From positions 85,222,945 to 85,286,944 of the forward strand of contig CM038216.1 in assembly GCA_021442155.1 (NCBI GenBank): DNA of 64,000 nucleotides. The letters are read 5' to 3'. The stretch's first letter is position 1. Each line of letters opens with the position of its first letter. Both the position numbers and the translations under genes were made by a program. This stretch comes from Cymbidium sinense (Eukaryota > Streptophyta > Magnoliopsida > Asparagales > Orchidaceae). Of the stretch, positions 1-11,230 are shown piece after piece. The notes under the pieces are model-generated. The model ran no database searches. It was not told where the DNA came from and worked only from the letters and a program-made list of their open reading frames with translations.

Positions 1-99
1 TTTTATTTTATGTTTTATTTAGTTTAAGTTTCTCAGTGAGGGTTTAGGGTTAAGGGGGTTTAGTGGCCAGTATTTAGGGTGTTTAGCTCAAGATCTCAG

Positions 100-400
100 T
101 TTTGTGGCCTGTGGCCTAGGTTTAGTGTTTGTGCCCAGGATCAGCAGGATCTTGTTTAGTTTAGGGCCTGGGCCTCAGCCTTTGTGGCTCAGTGGCTTGA
201 GCTCAGTGAACATGATCCACATTAGCTCAGTGGTGGGCCTGGCCTGTGGTCTGGTTGATCAGGGTAAGTGGCCTGGAGTTTAGTAGGGTATGGATCAGGT
301 AGTATGCTCAGTGGCTCAGGCTCAGTGATTTGTGGTTGTGGCTCAGTAGGTAGGGTTGGCTCAGGTTGTGGCCTGGGTCAGGTCAGATTTAGTCTACCAG
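100..400 (+). repeat. GC-rich variant island 1 (GGCCTAGG/GGCTCAGT words)
   Basis: A sharp rise in G+C made of words such as GGCCTGGG, GGCTCAGTGG and TTTAGGGCC. The words look like TTTAGGG with T-to-C changes (CTCAGGG, CCCAGGG) and keep the same 7-8 base rhythm. It is non-coding low-complexity DNA. The edges grade into the AT-rich satellite. Confidence 0.7.
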
Positions 401-2329
401 GGTCCATTTATAATAAAAAAATCAAACCATAGGTTTAGGTTTATTTAATTTATTTAGTTGATTATTTATTTTAGTTTATTTTATTTTTATTTTTATTTAG
501 TTTGGTTTATTTATTTTAAGTTTATTTATTTTAGTTTAAATAATTTATTTTAGTCTATTTTTTAGGTTTAGCTTTAGGGTTATGTTTATTTTTTAGTTTA
601 GTTTTATTTTATTTTATATTTTAGGTTTAGGTTTTATATTTTCATTTTAGGTTTAAGTTTAGGTGTTTATTTTATTTTTTTGTTTAAGTTTTAGGCTTTT
701 ATTTTAGGTTTACTTTTTTAGTTTAGGCTTAGGTTTATTTTTAGTTTATTTTACTTTACTTAGTTTAGGATTTAAGTTTAGTTTATTTTAAGTTTTGGTT
801 TAGGTTTTATTTATTTTTGATTAGTTTATTTTAGTTTAGGTTTAGGTTTAATTAATTTTGTTTATTTTAGGATTAGGTTATTCTTTTTTTAGTTTAGGGT
901 TTAGGTTTTGTTTTTTATTTATTTTTTGGTTTATTTTTTAGGTTTAGGTTTTTATTTTATTTTATTTTAGGTTTATTTTATTTTTATTTTACTTTTAGTT
1001 TTATTTAATTTATGTTTTTATTTTTGGGTTTATTTTATTTTTTAGTTAAGTTTATGTTTTTATTTTTTTTATTTTAATTTAGTTTTTATATTTTATTTTA
1101 TTTTATTTTTAGCTATAGGATTAAGTTTTAGTTTGGGTTTTTATTTTATTTTATTTTTTAGTTAGGTTAACATTTATTTATTTATTTATTTATAGGTTTT
1201 ATTTAGTTTAAGTTTAGGTTTTTAGGATTTTAGGGTTTAGGATTTAGGGTTTATGGTTTAGTGTTTATCCTTCAGGGATTAGGATTTTTTAGGGTTTGGG
1301 GGTCCTAGTTAGCTTAGTGGTGGGTTGTTAGGTCAGTTAATGTAGGGTTAGTTTAGGTCTCAGGTTTGGGTTAGGTGATGGTAGGTTGTATTTAGGTTAG
1401 TGGGTTTAGTGCTCAGGGTGTAGTAGGGATTTTAGGGTTGGTTTTAGGGTTTAGGGTTTGGTGTTTAGGATTTTAGGGTTTAAAAGCTCAGTTTTTAGGG
1501 TCAGGCCTAGGTTTGGGTTTAGGGCTTAGGCTTTTTTTAAAAAAAATTAAGTAAACTGATAGATTTAGGTTTATTTAGTTTATTTTTTATTTATTTGAGT
1601 TTATTTTATTTTATATTTTTATTTAGGTTTATTATTTTTATTTATGTTTGGTTTATTTATGTAAGCTTTGGTTTTTTATTTTTGTTTTTTTAGGTTTATG
1701 TTTTATTTTTTAGTTGAGTTTTATTTTTATTTTATTTTTTAGGTTAAGGTTTTATTTTTTAGTTTTAGTTTAGGTTTTTATTTTATTTTTTTAGGTTTAG
1801 GTTTTATGTTTTTATTTTAGATTTATTTTTAACATTTTTTTAGTTTAGGTATAGATTTATTTTTAGTTTATTTTATTTTATTTAGTTTAGAGTTTAGGAT
1901 TAATTTATTTTAGGTTTAGTTTAAGTTTTATTTATTTAAGTTTAGTTTATTTTAGTTTAGGTTTAAGTTTATTTTATTTTGTTTATTTTAGGTGTAGGTA
2001 TTTTTAGTTTAGGGTTTAGGCTTTATTTATTTATTTTTAGGATTATTTTTTAAGTTTAGGTTTTTATTTAGTTTTTCTTTTATCTTATTAAATGTTTATT
2101 TTATTTTTATTTTATATTTAACTTTTAGTTTATTTAGGGTATTTACTTTTATGTTTATTTTTTATTTTAAGTTTAGTTTAGGTTTTATTTATTTTATTTT
2201 AGTTTAGTTTTAGTTTTATTTTATTTTATTTTTACATTTGGAGGTTAAGGAGGTTTAGGTTTATCTTTTATTTTATTTAGGGTTTAGTTATTTTTTTAGA
2301 TTTTATAGTATGTTTAATTTTTCACCTCA

Positions 2330-2640
2330 GTTTAGGTTTAGTTGGTCTGGGGTCAGGGCCCAGGGTTGTATGTTTTAGGGTAGGGCCCAGGGCCTGTGGA
2401 GGACAAGGTTTAGGCCTTTAGTGGGGGTCAGTGGCCCAGGGCCTTGATAGGCCTTGATAGGAGAGTTGTAGCCTATGGCTCAGTCAGGTCAGTGTTTAGG
2501 ATTTTTAAGATTTAGGGCCCAGGGCCCAGGTAAGGTGTGGAGTGGCCTAGAGCCCAGTTTAAGGGCTTTAGGGTGTGGTCAGGGTTGTGAGCCCAGGGCT
2601 CAGTTTTTAGGATCTGGGTAGTATGGTTTTAGGTTTTGTA
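2330..2640 (+). repeat. GC-rich variant island 2
   Basis: Contains repeated GGGCCCAGGG and GGCCTTGATAG words, the latter twice in a row near 2,440-2,460. It starts and ends in ordinary TTTAGG satellite. No coding signal is visible. Confidence 0.7.
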
Positions 2641-3904
2641 TTATTTATTTTAGTTTAGCCAGTTTATTTTATTTTGTTTATTTTGGGTTTAGTTCTTTTT
2701 AGTTTAGTGTTTAGGTTTTTTTTATTATTTATTTTTTAGGTTTAGGTTCTTATTTAGTTTATATTTTTTTAAGGTTTATTTTATTTTTATTTTACATTCA
2801 ATTTTTATTTTATATAGTTTTTTATTTCAATTTTTTAAATTTTTTAGTACAATTTAGATTTTTATTTATTTTATTTTAATTTAGTTTTTATTTTTTATTT
2901 TATTTTATTTTTACATTTTATGTTTAGGTTAAGGTTTAAGTTTAGGTTTTTAATTTATTTTATTATTTAATTTATTTAGGTTTAGGTTTTATTTATTTAT
3001 TTTATTTTGAGGTCTCATGGATTTAGCTTTAGGTTTAGGTTTATGGTTTGCTGCCTAGTGTTTGGTTCAGGTTTTAGGGCCTAGGTTTTTGTTCAGGATT
3101 TAGGGCTCAGTGGTTTAGGTTTAGGTTTAGGGTTTTAGGGTGCAGTGTGGTAGTTAGGTTAGTTGTGGTTTAGGGTTTGTTTTTCTTTTAATTTTTTTAT
3201 TTTCTAAATTATTCAGGTTTAGGTTTTAATTAATTTATATTTATTTATTTTATTATTTTATTTTTATTTGGGTTTATGTTTATTTTTATTTAGTTTAGTT
3301 TATATATTTGAGTTTAGATTTTTTTATTTTTGTATATTTTTTGGTTTAGGTTTAGGTTTATTTTTTAGTTTAGTTTTATTTTTATTTTATTATTTAGGTT
3401 TATTTTATTTTATTTTTTTTGTTTAGGCTATAAATTTTTATTTTAAGTTTATTTTAAGATTTATTTTTAGTTTAGGTTTAGGTTTATTTTAGTTTATTTT
3501 ATTTGTTTAGGGTTTAGGTTTAGGTTTAAGTTTAGTTTATTTTAGGTTTTGGTTTAGGTTTTATTTTTTTTACTTTATTTTATTTTAGTTTAGGTTTAGG
3601 TTTATTTTATTGTTATTTTAGGTTTAGGTTTCTTTTAGTTTACGATTTAGGTTTTATTTTTTATTTATTTTAATTTTAATTTTTTAAGTTTAGCTTTTTA
3701 TTTACTTTTTATTTTATTTTATGTTAGGTTTTTATTGTTAGCTAAGTTTCAGTTTTTATTTATTTTATTTTATTTTATTTTTATTTTTTTAATTTATTTT
3801 CATTTTTATGTTGAGGTTCATGTTTAGGTATTAGTTTAGGTTTTTATGTTATTTTATTTATTTATTTTATTTTTCCTTAAGTTTTTTATTTATTTAATTT
3901 ATAG

Positions 3905-4180
3905 GTTATATTTAGCTCAGTGGCTTTGTGGATTAGGGTGTTTGGGGAGGGTAGGTTTTGGGAGGGCCCAGGGTTAGTTAGGGTTTAGGGTGGTCAGAAT
4001 TTGGGTTGGGTTTCAGGGTGAGGAGGTAGTAGTGGTCAGAGTTTATAGTTTAGTGTTTAAGTCAGTGGATCAAGATCTAGAGCTCAGGTCTTGAGCCTAG
4101 AGCCCAGGGCTCAGTGTAGATCAGGTCAGGCTTTAGGCCAGTGTGATTTAGATTTAGGTTTGTGGTTTTAGGTCATTATT
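3905..4180 (+). repeat. GC-rich variant island 3
   Basis: GGGAGGGCCCAGGG and GAGCCCAGGGCTCAG words sit between AT-rich satellite on both sides. Composition and word rhythm match the islands at 100-400 and 2,330-2,640. Confidence 0.65.
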
Positions 4181-5394
4181 TAATTAGTTTATTTTTTAGT
4201 TTAGATTTATTTATTTTATTTTAGGTTTAGTTTTGTTTAGTTTATTTTTTTTTTATTTTAAGTTTATTTTTTAGGTTTAGGTTCTTATTTAGTTTTTTAT
4301 TTTATTTTATTTTATGTCTCGCTTTTTCAATTTAGGTTTATTATTTCTGTTTATTTCATTTTTTTATTTTGTTTTATTTTATTGATTTTATTATAGTTTA
4401 GCTTTTATTTTTTTTTTATTATTTTACATTTAGTCCAGGTTTAGTTTAAGTTTTTATTATTATTTAATTTATTTGGGTTTATGTTTTATTTATTTATTTT
4501 ATTTTAGGTTCTATTTAGCTAGTTTAGGTTTTGTTTTAGGGTTTACTGTGTTTGTTGGTTTAGGGTTTAGGTCAGTGGTGGTTTAGGGTTTAGGGTTTTA
4601 AGGTTTAGGGTTTAGGGTGTAGGGTTGTCGATTTAGGGTTTAGGGTTAAGGGTTTTTTTTTTAATTTTTGTTTAATTTTTTTTAAATTAAGTAAACTCGT
4701 AGGTTTTAATTTATTTAGTTTATTTTCTATTTATTTTAGTTTATTTTATTTTTTATTTTTATTTAGGTTAATGTTTATTTTTTTTAGTTTAGTTTAAGTT
4801 TTTATTTTAGTTAGTTTTTTTTTTGGACTAAGTTTAGGTTTTGGTTTATTTTTTAGTTTAGTTTTTTTTTTTATTTTGTTTTTTAGGTTTAGGTTTTTTT
4901 TTAATTTTTTAGGTTTAGGCTTTAGATTTTTAATTTAGGTTTATTTTTAGTATTTATTTTTTAGTTTAGTTTTAGGTTTATTTTTAAATTTATTTTATTT
5001 ATTTAGGTTTAGGTTTAGGTTTAGGTTTAGGTTTTATTTATTCTACTTTAATTTATTTTGTTTTGGTTTAGGTTTATTTTATTTTTATGTTAGGTTTAGG
5101 TTTTTTTTAGTTTATAGTTTAGATTTAATTTTTTATTTTTTTATATTTATTTTTTAGGTTTAGCTTTTCATTGAGTTTTTATTTTATTTTTTGATAGGTT
5201 TAGTTTTTATTTTATTTAGGTTTCTTATTCTTTTAGTTTAGTTGAGGTTTCTTTATTTTATTTTATCTTTAGTTTTCTTTTATTTCTTTAAATCCTTTCT
5301 TTAGGTTTTCCAGGTCTCAGCTTAGGCTTTAGTTCTTATACTATCTTTTATTTTATCATTTTTATTTATTTATGTTTTTTCATTTATCTTTAAT

Positions 5395-5670
5395 TATAGC
5401 CTTTTATTAGCCTAGCCTAGCCTTTAGCCTTTAGGAATCAGCCTAGGCCTAGTGGCCCAGGTCTAAGCCTGTGACTCCCAGGGCAAGCTCAGGCCCAGGG
5501 CCTGGCTCAGCCCAGGCTCAGTGGCCTTTGGCCTTCATTGGGCCAGGGTCCAGTCCAGGCCTGCCTCATCTTGGCCTGACTCAGTGGCTCAGGGCTCGAG
5601 AGAAGGTTTAGGGTTTAGGGTAGAGTCAGGTTTGTGATCAGGGTTGGGTTAGTTTAAGATTTAGGATTGA
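5395..5670 (+). repeat. GC-rich variant island 4
   Basis: CCTAGCCTAGCC, GGCCCAGG and GCTCAGGCCCAGGG words dominate from about 5,400 to 5,610, after which TTTAGGG words return. There is no long open frame and no gene-like composition. Confidence 0.7.
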
Positions 5671-7155
5671 GTTTTCTTAGGTTTATTTATTTTAGTTTAG
5701 TATTTTAGTTTAGTTTTTAGTTTTAGTTTTAGCTTTCTTTATTTATTTTAGGTTTAAGTTCTTATTTAATTTTTCTTTGTTTAGTATTATTTTATTTTTA
5801 TTTACATCCGCCTTTATTTAATTTAGGTTTTTTTTATTTTTATTTCATTTCATTTTAGTTTAGTTTAGATTTTTTATTTATTTTATTTTAGTTTGTTTCA
5901 TTTTTAATTTTATTTTATTTTTCATTTAGGTTTAGGTTTAGGTTTCAGTTTAAGTTTTTATTATTATTATTTAATTTTATTTAGGTTTATGTTTTATTTA
6001 ATTATTTTATTTTTAGGTTGTATTTAGTTTAGGCTGAGGTTTTTAGGTTTTTAAGGTTTATGATTTTAGTGTGTTTTAGGGTTATTGGATTTAGGGTTTA
6101 GGGTTTGGCTAGGGTGGGTAGGGTTTAGGGTTTTAAGGTTTAGGGCTTAGGGGGTAGGGTTGTAGGTTTAGGGTTTAGGGCTTATTTTAGGGTTTCGGGT
6201 TTAAGGTTAAGGTTTTTTTTTTAATTTTTGTTTAATTTTTTTTAAATTAGGTAAACTCGTAGGTTTTGTTTTTTTAGTTTATTTTTTTATTTATTTTAGT
6301 TTATTTTATATTTTATTTTTATTTAAGTTTATGTTTATTTTAATTTAGTTTAGTTTATTTATTTTAGGTTTATTTATTTTAGTTTAGGTTTTTATTTTAG
6401 TTTGTTTTAGGCTTAAGTTTAGGTTTTGGTTTATTTTTTAGTTTAGTTTTATTTTATTTTATTTTAGGTTTAGGTTTTATTTTATTTTATGTTTGCATTA
6501 GATTTTAATTTAGGTTTTTTTTAGGACATTTTTTAGTTTAGGTTTAGGTTTTTTTTAGTTTATTTTATTTGTTTAGGTTTAGGTTTAGGTTTAGTTTTTT
6601 AGGTTTAGGTTTAGGTTTAGTATATTTAGGTTTAGGTTTAGGTTTATTTATTTATTTTAGTTTTATTTTAGTTTTTTTTTTCTTAAGTTTATGGTTAGTT
6701 GCATTTTTTTATTTATTTTATGTTTATTTTACTAGGTTTTTTATTTAGTTATCATTTTATTTTATTTTATGTTAGGTTTAGTTTTTATTTTATTTAGGTT
6801 TTTTATTTTTTAGTTTAGTTTTGGTTTTTATTTATTTTATTATAATTTAGTTTATATTTTTAAATTTATTTTCTTTTTAGGTTTAGGTTTAGGTTTAGGT
6901 TTTTATTTTATTTTTTTATATTTTATTTTGGTTTAGGCTTTTTTATTTATTTTATTTGTAGGTTTAATTTAGTTTAGGTTTAGGTTTTTAGCTTTTTAGG
7001 GATTAGTTTTTAGGGTTTAGGTTTTCAGGTTTAGGGTTTAGGGTTTTAGGGTTTAGAGTTTAGGGTTTAGGGTTTAGTGTTTAGGGTTTAGTGTTTAATG
7101 TTTAGGGTTTAGGTATTAGGTTTGGGGTTTAGGTTTTGGTTTATGATTTTTTTTA

Positions 7156-7637
7156 ACAGAGAACAAATTCATATTCAACATTTCTTCTTTTCGATTTGAT
7201 TAACCATGTATCACAGCAAGTTTTCTACGACTCAAGCGACGACATAGATAAAAAATGAGCATGCATAGAGCAAATCAAAAACCTTAGATAACTAGAACCA
7301 TCTCGTCTATAAAGAGACATTTCCATAAGCAGCAGATCGGATAGGCCATTTTTCAGTTTCTCCAGTTCCCATCAGAACCACCCCGACCTCTCAAGTAGCG
7401 GTATCCACCATCATATCCTCGATCTCTCCCTCCGCCACCACCACAACTATAACCTCCATCACTCTTCCCACCTCCATAACCACCACTGCTCCGACCACCA
7501 CCCCCATATCCACAAGCACCTCCATATCCCCCACCACCATTACAATAACCTCCACCTCTGCTTTCACCTCCATCACCAAATCTAGACTGAGCTTGGTTGA
7601 TGGTTATGTTCTTGCCATCAAGGTTTTGGCCATTCTT
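7156..7637 (-). pseudogene. GRP fragment 1: C-terminal part plus 3' UTR, frame still open
   Basis: On the minus strand, 7,634 down to 7,353 is an uninterrupted 94-codon frame (93 residues and TGA). It begins NGQNLDGKNITINQAQSR, the end of an RNA-recognition motif, then runs into a glycine-rich tail of GGYGGG/GGGGRDRGYDGG repeats and ends GGSDGNWRN. This is the C-terminal part of a class IV glycine-rich RNA-binding protein; intact family members bind RNA and act in stress and circadian RNA processing. About 200 bases of 3' UTR follow (7,352-7,156), ending in an 8-base A-run on the minus strand that touches the telomere-like repeats. The first half of the RRM, the start codon and the promoter are absent, so it is not a functional gene. 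It is the only copy with the whole retained region free of stops. The fragment starts near where family genes usually carry an intron (recalled, not verified), so exon capture is an alternative to 5'-truncated retrocopying. Confidence 0.85.
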
Positions 7638-7756
7638 AGGGTTTAGGTTTATGTTTAGGTTTATTAGGTTTTAGGGTTTAGCTTTATTTTTTAATTTATT
7701 TAGTCACTTTAGGTTTAGGGTTTAGGGTTTAGGGTTGAGGGTGTAGGGTTTTTTTA
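7638..7756 (+). repeat. Telomere-like spacer with the conserved GRP upstream flank
   Basis: Holds the flank that recurs next to most full-length GRP fragments: TTTATTAGGTTTTAGGG, then TTTATTTTTTAATTTATT, then TTTAGTCACTTTAGG, followed by heptamers. Its right end meets a T-run at 7,747-7,755. Confidence 0.8.
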
Positions 7757-8945
7757 TTACCATAAAAGTGAAAGATTCAATGTCCTTAAAAGGCGTAAAG
7801 CTTGGAAATCTACCGCTCATAGAGCTACAAGAAACCTAAAGAGCTAAACCCCCATCTAAGTACACTAGAAGAAGAAGAAAAAATAAAAGACAAAAACAAC
7901 ATCTAAAAAGCATAAAAGCGAAAGGACACAGAGTAACACTAAAATAAAACATGAAAATAGAAAAAGGTTGAGTAAACAGTAGTTCATGATTCCTTTAAGA
8001 AAGCAAGATAAGCAAGATCAACAACAACAACACTAAGGATGACTGAGAAACGGCCAATCCCTCTGTAAAGTTCCAACCTATAAAAGAAATCTACAAAAAT
8101 ACTACCAAGGAAAAAGTCTAAGCTAAAAAGATTAAGGATTAAGAGAGCCAAAGGAGAGAGCCAAGAAAAAGAAGGCGCAAACTTAGTTAAGATCATCTCA
8201 AGGGGCAACAATACATATGAATATCCAAACTTCATAAAGAAGGGTTACAATCATATGTAAAGCTACCAACTAGAGAGAGGAGGTGAGTAACATAAAGCCA
8301 TCATAGCCAGCATACCTGATACCAGTAGCCAACCCACCAAACAAAACACACAATAGGCCAATCACATAAACCTAGCAACCTAGAAGTTACAACAGGATCA
8401 TTGGGCAAGCTAATGAAACCAAGCAGTAGCACCACCAAAACTAGCACCAACATACCTGATACAAGCCAACATCCAAGGCCAACACACACAAAAGGGGGCC
8501 AAAGATATCCACCAATCACCAAAAACCAAAATTCCCAATTCAAAAGGATCAGCAAAAGATTGGTCAGCACACTAAAAGGATCTAGCAAGAAATGTAGCCA
8601 ACTAAGATTCCAAAGACAGCTAAAAGTCATCCAACCAAAGCAGCTAAGTGAAACATCCACAAGGCAGCCACCAAAGAATAGCCCATTATTAGTAACCAAT
8701 CAAGGAAGGACCCTAGTAGCCAAGTAAAAGAAAAAAGAATAGCCAAAAAACTATTGAACAGAGAGACAACCAACCGATTCGACAAACCAACATAGCCTCT
8801 TAGCCAACCACCACAGCAGCAAAAAACCCAAGTCAATGTAAAACCAACAACAGTCATTGAGCCAAGATCACCCAAGACAGCCAAGAAAAGAACAACCACT
8901 AAAATACCAACAACTAGCTAGCCCATAATAATAACCAAATGTCAC
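7757..8945 (-). other. Unidentified 1.2-kb non-telomeric sequence with a 3' A-run
   Basis: This block has no telomere-like words. Read on the minus strand it ends at TTTATGGTAATAAAAAAA, resembling an AATAAA signal plus a short poly(A) run, directly against CCCTACACCC. I do not recognise a protein. Frames on both strands are short: about 83 codons at 7,984-8,235 (hydrophobic), 132 codons at 8,301-8,699 on minus, and 108 codons at 8,401-8,727 on +. They overlap each other and lack family motifs, so none is called as a gene. Its 5' side (8,945) joins directly to a truncated GRP fragment, so the two form a chimera. It could be the 3' end of a non-LTR retroelement or of a host mRNA. Orientation is set by the A-run only. 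Confidence 0.5.
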
Positions 8946-9187
8946 AAAAACCACGACTGTAATCTTCGTCACCACCACGGCTGTAACATCTGTCGCTCCT
9001 CTCACCTCCATAACTACCACTACTCCAACCACCACATCCAAATATACCAACACCTCCAGACCCCCCACCACTACTGTAATAACCGCCATCTCCACCTCCA
9101 CCTCCGCCTCCATCTTCACCTCCACCACCAGATCTAGACTGAGCCTAGTGGATCATGGTGTTCTTACTGTCAGGGTTCTGCCCAATC
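8946..9187 (-). pseudogene. GRP fragment 2: truncated, lacks C-terminus and 3' UTR
   Basis: Reads on minus from about 9,184. The RRM end has a stop (CAG to TAG in the NQAQ position), followed by an expanded GGGGEDGGGGGGGDGG stretch and further glycine repeats through GGDEDYSRG. Near 8,946 the glycine-rich reading ends and unrelated sequence begins, so the RDRGYDGG...NWRN end and the 3' UTR are missing. The upstream flank at 9,188-9,265 is the same as next to fragment 1, which shows a common origin. Either the neighbouring 1.2-kb sequence replaced the 3' part, or both arrived as a fused copy. Confidence 0.8.
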
Positions 9188-10595
9188 TTAGGGTTTAGGT
9201 TTAAGTTTATTAAGTTTTAGGGTTTAAGTTTATTTTTTAATTTATTTAGTCACTTTAGGTTTAGGTTTAGGGTTTAAGTGTTTAAGCTTTAGGGTTTAAG
9301 GTTTTTAGGGTTTGGTGTTTAGGGTTTAGGGATTAGGGTTTATGGATTAGGGATTTGGGTTTATGGTTTGGGGTTTAGGGTTCTAGGGTATAAAGTTTAG
9401 GTTTTAGGGTTGTAGGTTGGGAATAGGGTTAGTTTTTTTTATTTCTTATTTTTAGGTTTTACGGTTTAGGGTTTAGTGTTTAGGATTTAGGTTTTCTTTA
9501 AATTAAATAAACCAGTAGGTTTAGGTTTATTTAGTTTATTTTTTTATTTCTTTAGTTTATTTTATATTTTATTTTTCTTAGGCTTATTTTATTTATTTAG
9601 TTTAATTTATTTATTTTTTATTTATTTATTTATTATTTAGGGTTATTATTTTACTTTTTTTTAGGTTTGGATTTAGGTTTTAGTTGATTTTTATTTTTAT
9701 TTTATATTTAAGGTTTAGGTTTTATTTTCTATTTTTAGGTTTAGGATTAGGTTTTTATTTTATTTTTTTAGTTTTAGGTTATAGTTTTTTATTTTAGGTT
9801 TATTTTTAGGTTTTGTTTTTAGTTTAGGTTTAGGTTTATCTTTAGTTTATTTTATTTTATTTAGTTTTGGTTTAGGTTTAGGTTTCGTGTATTTTAGGCT
9901 TAGGTTTAGGTTTTATTTATTTTAGTTTAGTTTATTTTAGTTTAGGTTTAAGTATAATTTATTTTGTTTATTTTATTTTAATTTTAGGTTTAGTATTTTT
10001 TTTAGTCTTGGGTTTAGGTTTTATTTTTTTATTTATTTTTTAGGTTTATTTTTTGGGTTTAGGTTTTCTTTTAGTTTTTATTTTATTTATTTTTAGTTTA
10101 TTAAATTTTTTTATGTTTTTTTTTTATTTTATTTAGGTTTTTTATGCTTAGGTTTATTTTATTTTATGTAGTTTTGTTTAGGATTTTACTTATTTTATTT
10201 TTATTTTTTATTTTATTTTATGTTTAGGTCTAGGTTTAGGTTTTTGTTTAGGTTATTATTTTATTTTATTTTATTTTATTTATTTGATTTAGGTTTAGTT
10301 TTTTTATTTATTTTAGTTTTAGGTTTTATTTAGTTTAAGTTTAGGTTTTTAGGTTTTTAGGGTTTAGGGTTTAGGGTTTAGGGTTTTAGGGTATCGGGTT
10401 TAGGGTTTAGGGATTAGGGTTTAGGGTTTAGGGTTTTTGGGTTTAAGGTTTATATTATTGGGTTGTTGGTTTAGGGTTTAGGGTTATGGTTTTATTATTA
10501 TTATTATTTTTTAGGGTTTAGGGTTTAGGGTTTAGGTTTTAGGTTCAGGGTTCAAGTTTTAGTTTAGGGTTTAAGGTTTTTTTTGACTTTTTTAA
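9188..10595 (+). repeat. Telomere-like satellite with anchor at ~9,502
   Basis: Conserved GRP flank (9,188-9,265), heptamer-rich stretch (9,265-9,490), anchor ATTAAATAAACCAGTAGG at 9,502, then the AT-rich module to about 10,340 and heptamers again from 10,350 to 10,580. This is one nearly complete cycle of the higher-order unit. No gene is seen. Confidence 0.85.
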
Positions 10596-11080
10596 AAGAG
10601 AACAAATTCATATTCAACATTTCTTCTTTTCAATTTCATCAACCAAGTAACACATCAAGTTATCTAAGACACGAGCGATGACATAGATCAAAAATGTTCA
10701 TGCATAGAGAAAATCAAAAATCCTATATAACATCAACCGTCTCTATTTTGCAGACACAGTTCCATAAGCAGCAGATCGGATAGGACGTTCTTAAATTTCT
10801 CCAGTTCCCAATAGAACCACCCCTGCTTCTTAAGTAGCGGGATCCACCATCGTATCCTCATTCTCTCCCTCCAGTACCACCACGGCTGTAACCTCCGTTG
10901 CTCCTGCCACATCAATAACCACCACTTCTATGACCACCACCTCCATATCCACCAGCACCTCCAGATCCCCCACCACGATAATGATAACTACCGCCTCCGC
11001 CTTCGCCTCCACCACTAGATCTAGAGTGAGCCTGTTTGATGGTGATGTTCTTTTCGTTAAGGTTTTTCCCATTTTAGGGT
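10596..11080 (-). pseudogene. GRP fragment 3: C-terminal part plus 3' UTR, with stops
   Basis: The minus strand from about 11,076 reads NGKNLNEKNITIKQAHSRSS, then a glycine-rich tail. In-frame TGA codons interrupt it twice, one where other copies have a Gly codon (GGA to TGA) and one where they have Arg (CGA to TGA). The C-terminal Asn-stop is altered (AAATTTAAG). The 3' UTR (10,800 down to 10,605) is well preserved and closes with an A-rich tail. It lies 150 bases from a P0 fragment, an arrangement seen twice more in the window. Confidence 0.85.
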
Positions 11081-11230
11081 ATAGGTTTAGGTTTAGGTTT
11101 ATTAGGTTTTAGGGTTTGCATTATTTTTTAATTTGTTTAGTTATTTAAATTTATGTTTAAGGTTTGGAGTTTAGGGTTTAGGGTTTAGGGTTAGGGTTTA
11201 GGATTTACGGTTTAAGGTTAAGAGTTTTTA
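11081..11230 (+). repeat. Telomere-like spacer between GRP 3 and P0 1
   Basis: About 150 bases of TTTAGGG variants beginning with the TTTATTAGGTTTTAGGG flank. The same spacer, of similar length, separates GRP and P0 at 46.6 and 55.3 kb. Confidence 0.8.

Larger units (their letters stand above)
1..7155 (+). repeat. Degenerate telomere-like satellite, left block
   Basis: The + strand is built from TTTAGGG, TTTAGG, TTTAGTTTA and TTTATTTTA words with almost no other sequence. Pure hexamer TTTAGG runs occur near 5,005-5,035 and 6,580-6,640. True heptamer runs are short and imperfect, for example 7,020-7,130. Copies of the anchor that starts the higher-order unit (AAATTAAGTAAACTGGTAG-like) lie near 1,546, 4,686 and 6,246. 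I see no gene here. Four GC-rich islands in this block are listed separately. The strand given is the one carrying TTTAGGG. Confidence 0.9.

Noticed and set aside
7391..7579. Valine/glutamate-rich minus-strand frames in GRP fragments (also near 11.0, 20.5, 36.0, 43.1, 46.5 and 55.1 kb)
   Set aside because: They are out-of-frame readings of GGT/GGA glycine codons. The family frame lacks an ATG here, so shadow frames look longer than the true one.
8301..8727. Candidate genes in the unidentified 1.2-kb block (132 codons on -, 108 codons on +)
   Set aside because: They overlap on opposite strands, have no recognisable motif, and lie in a fragment that appears to be a 3' transcript end.
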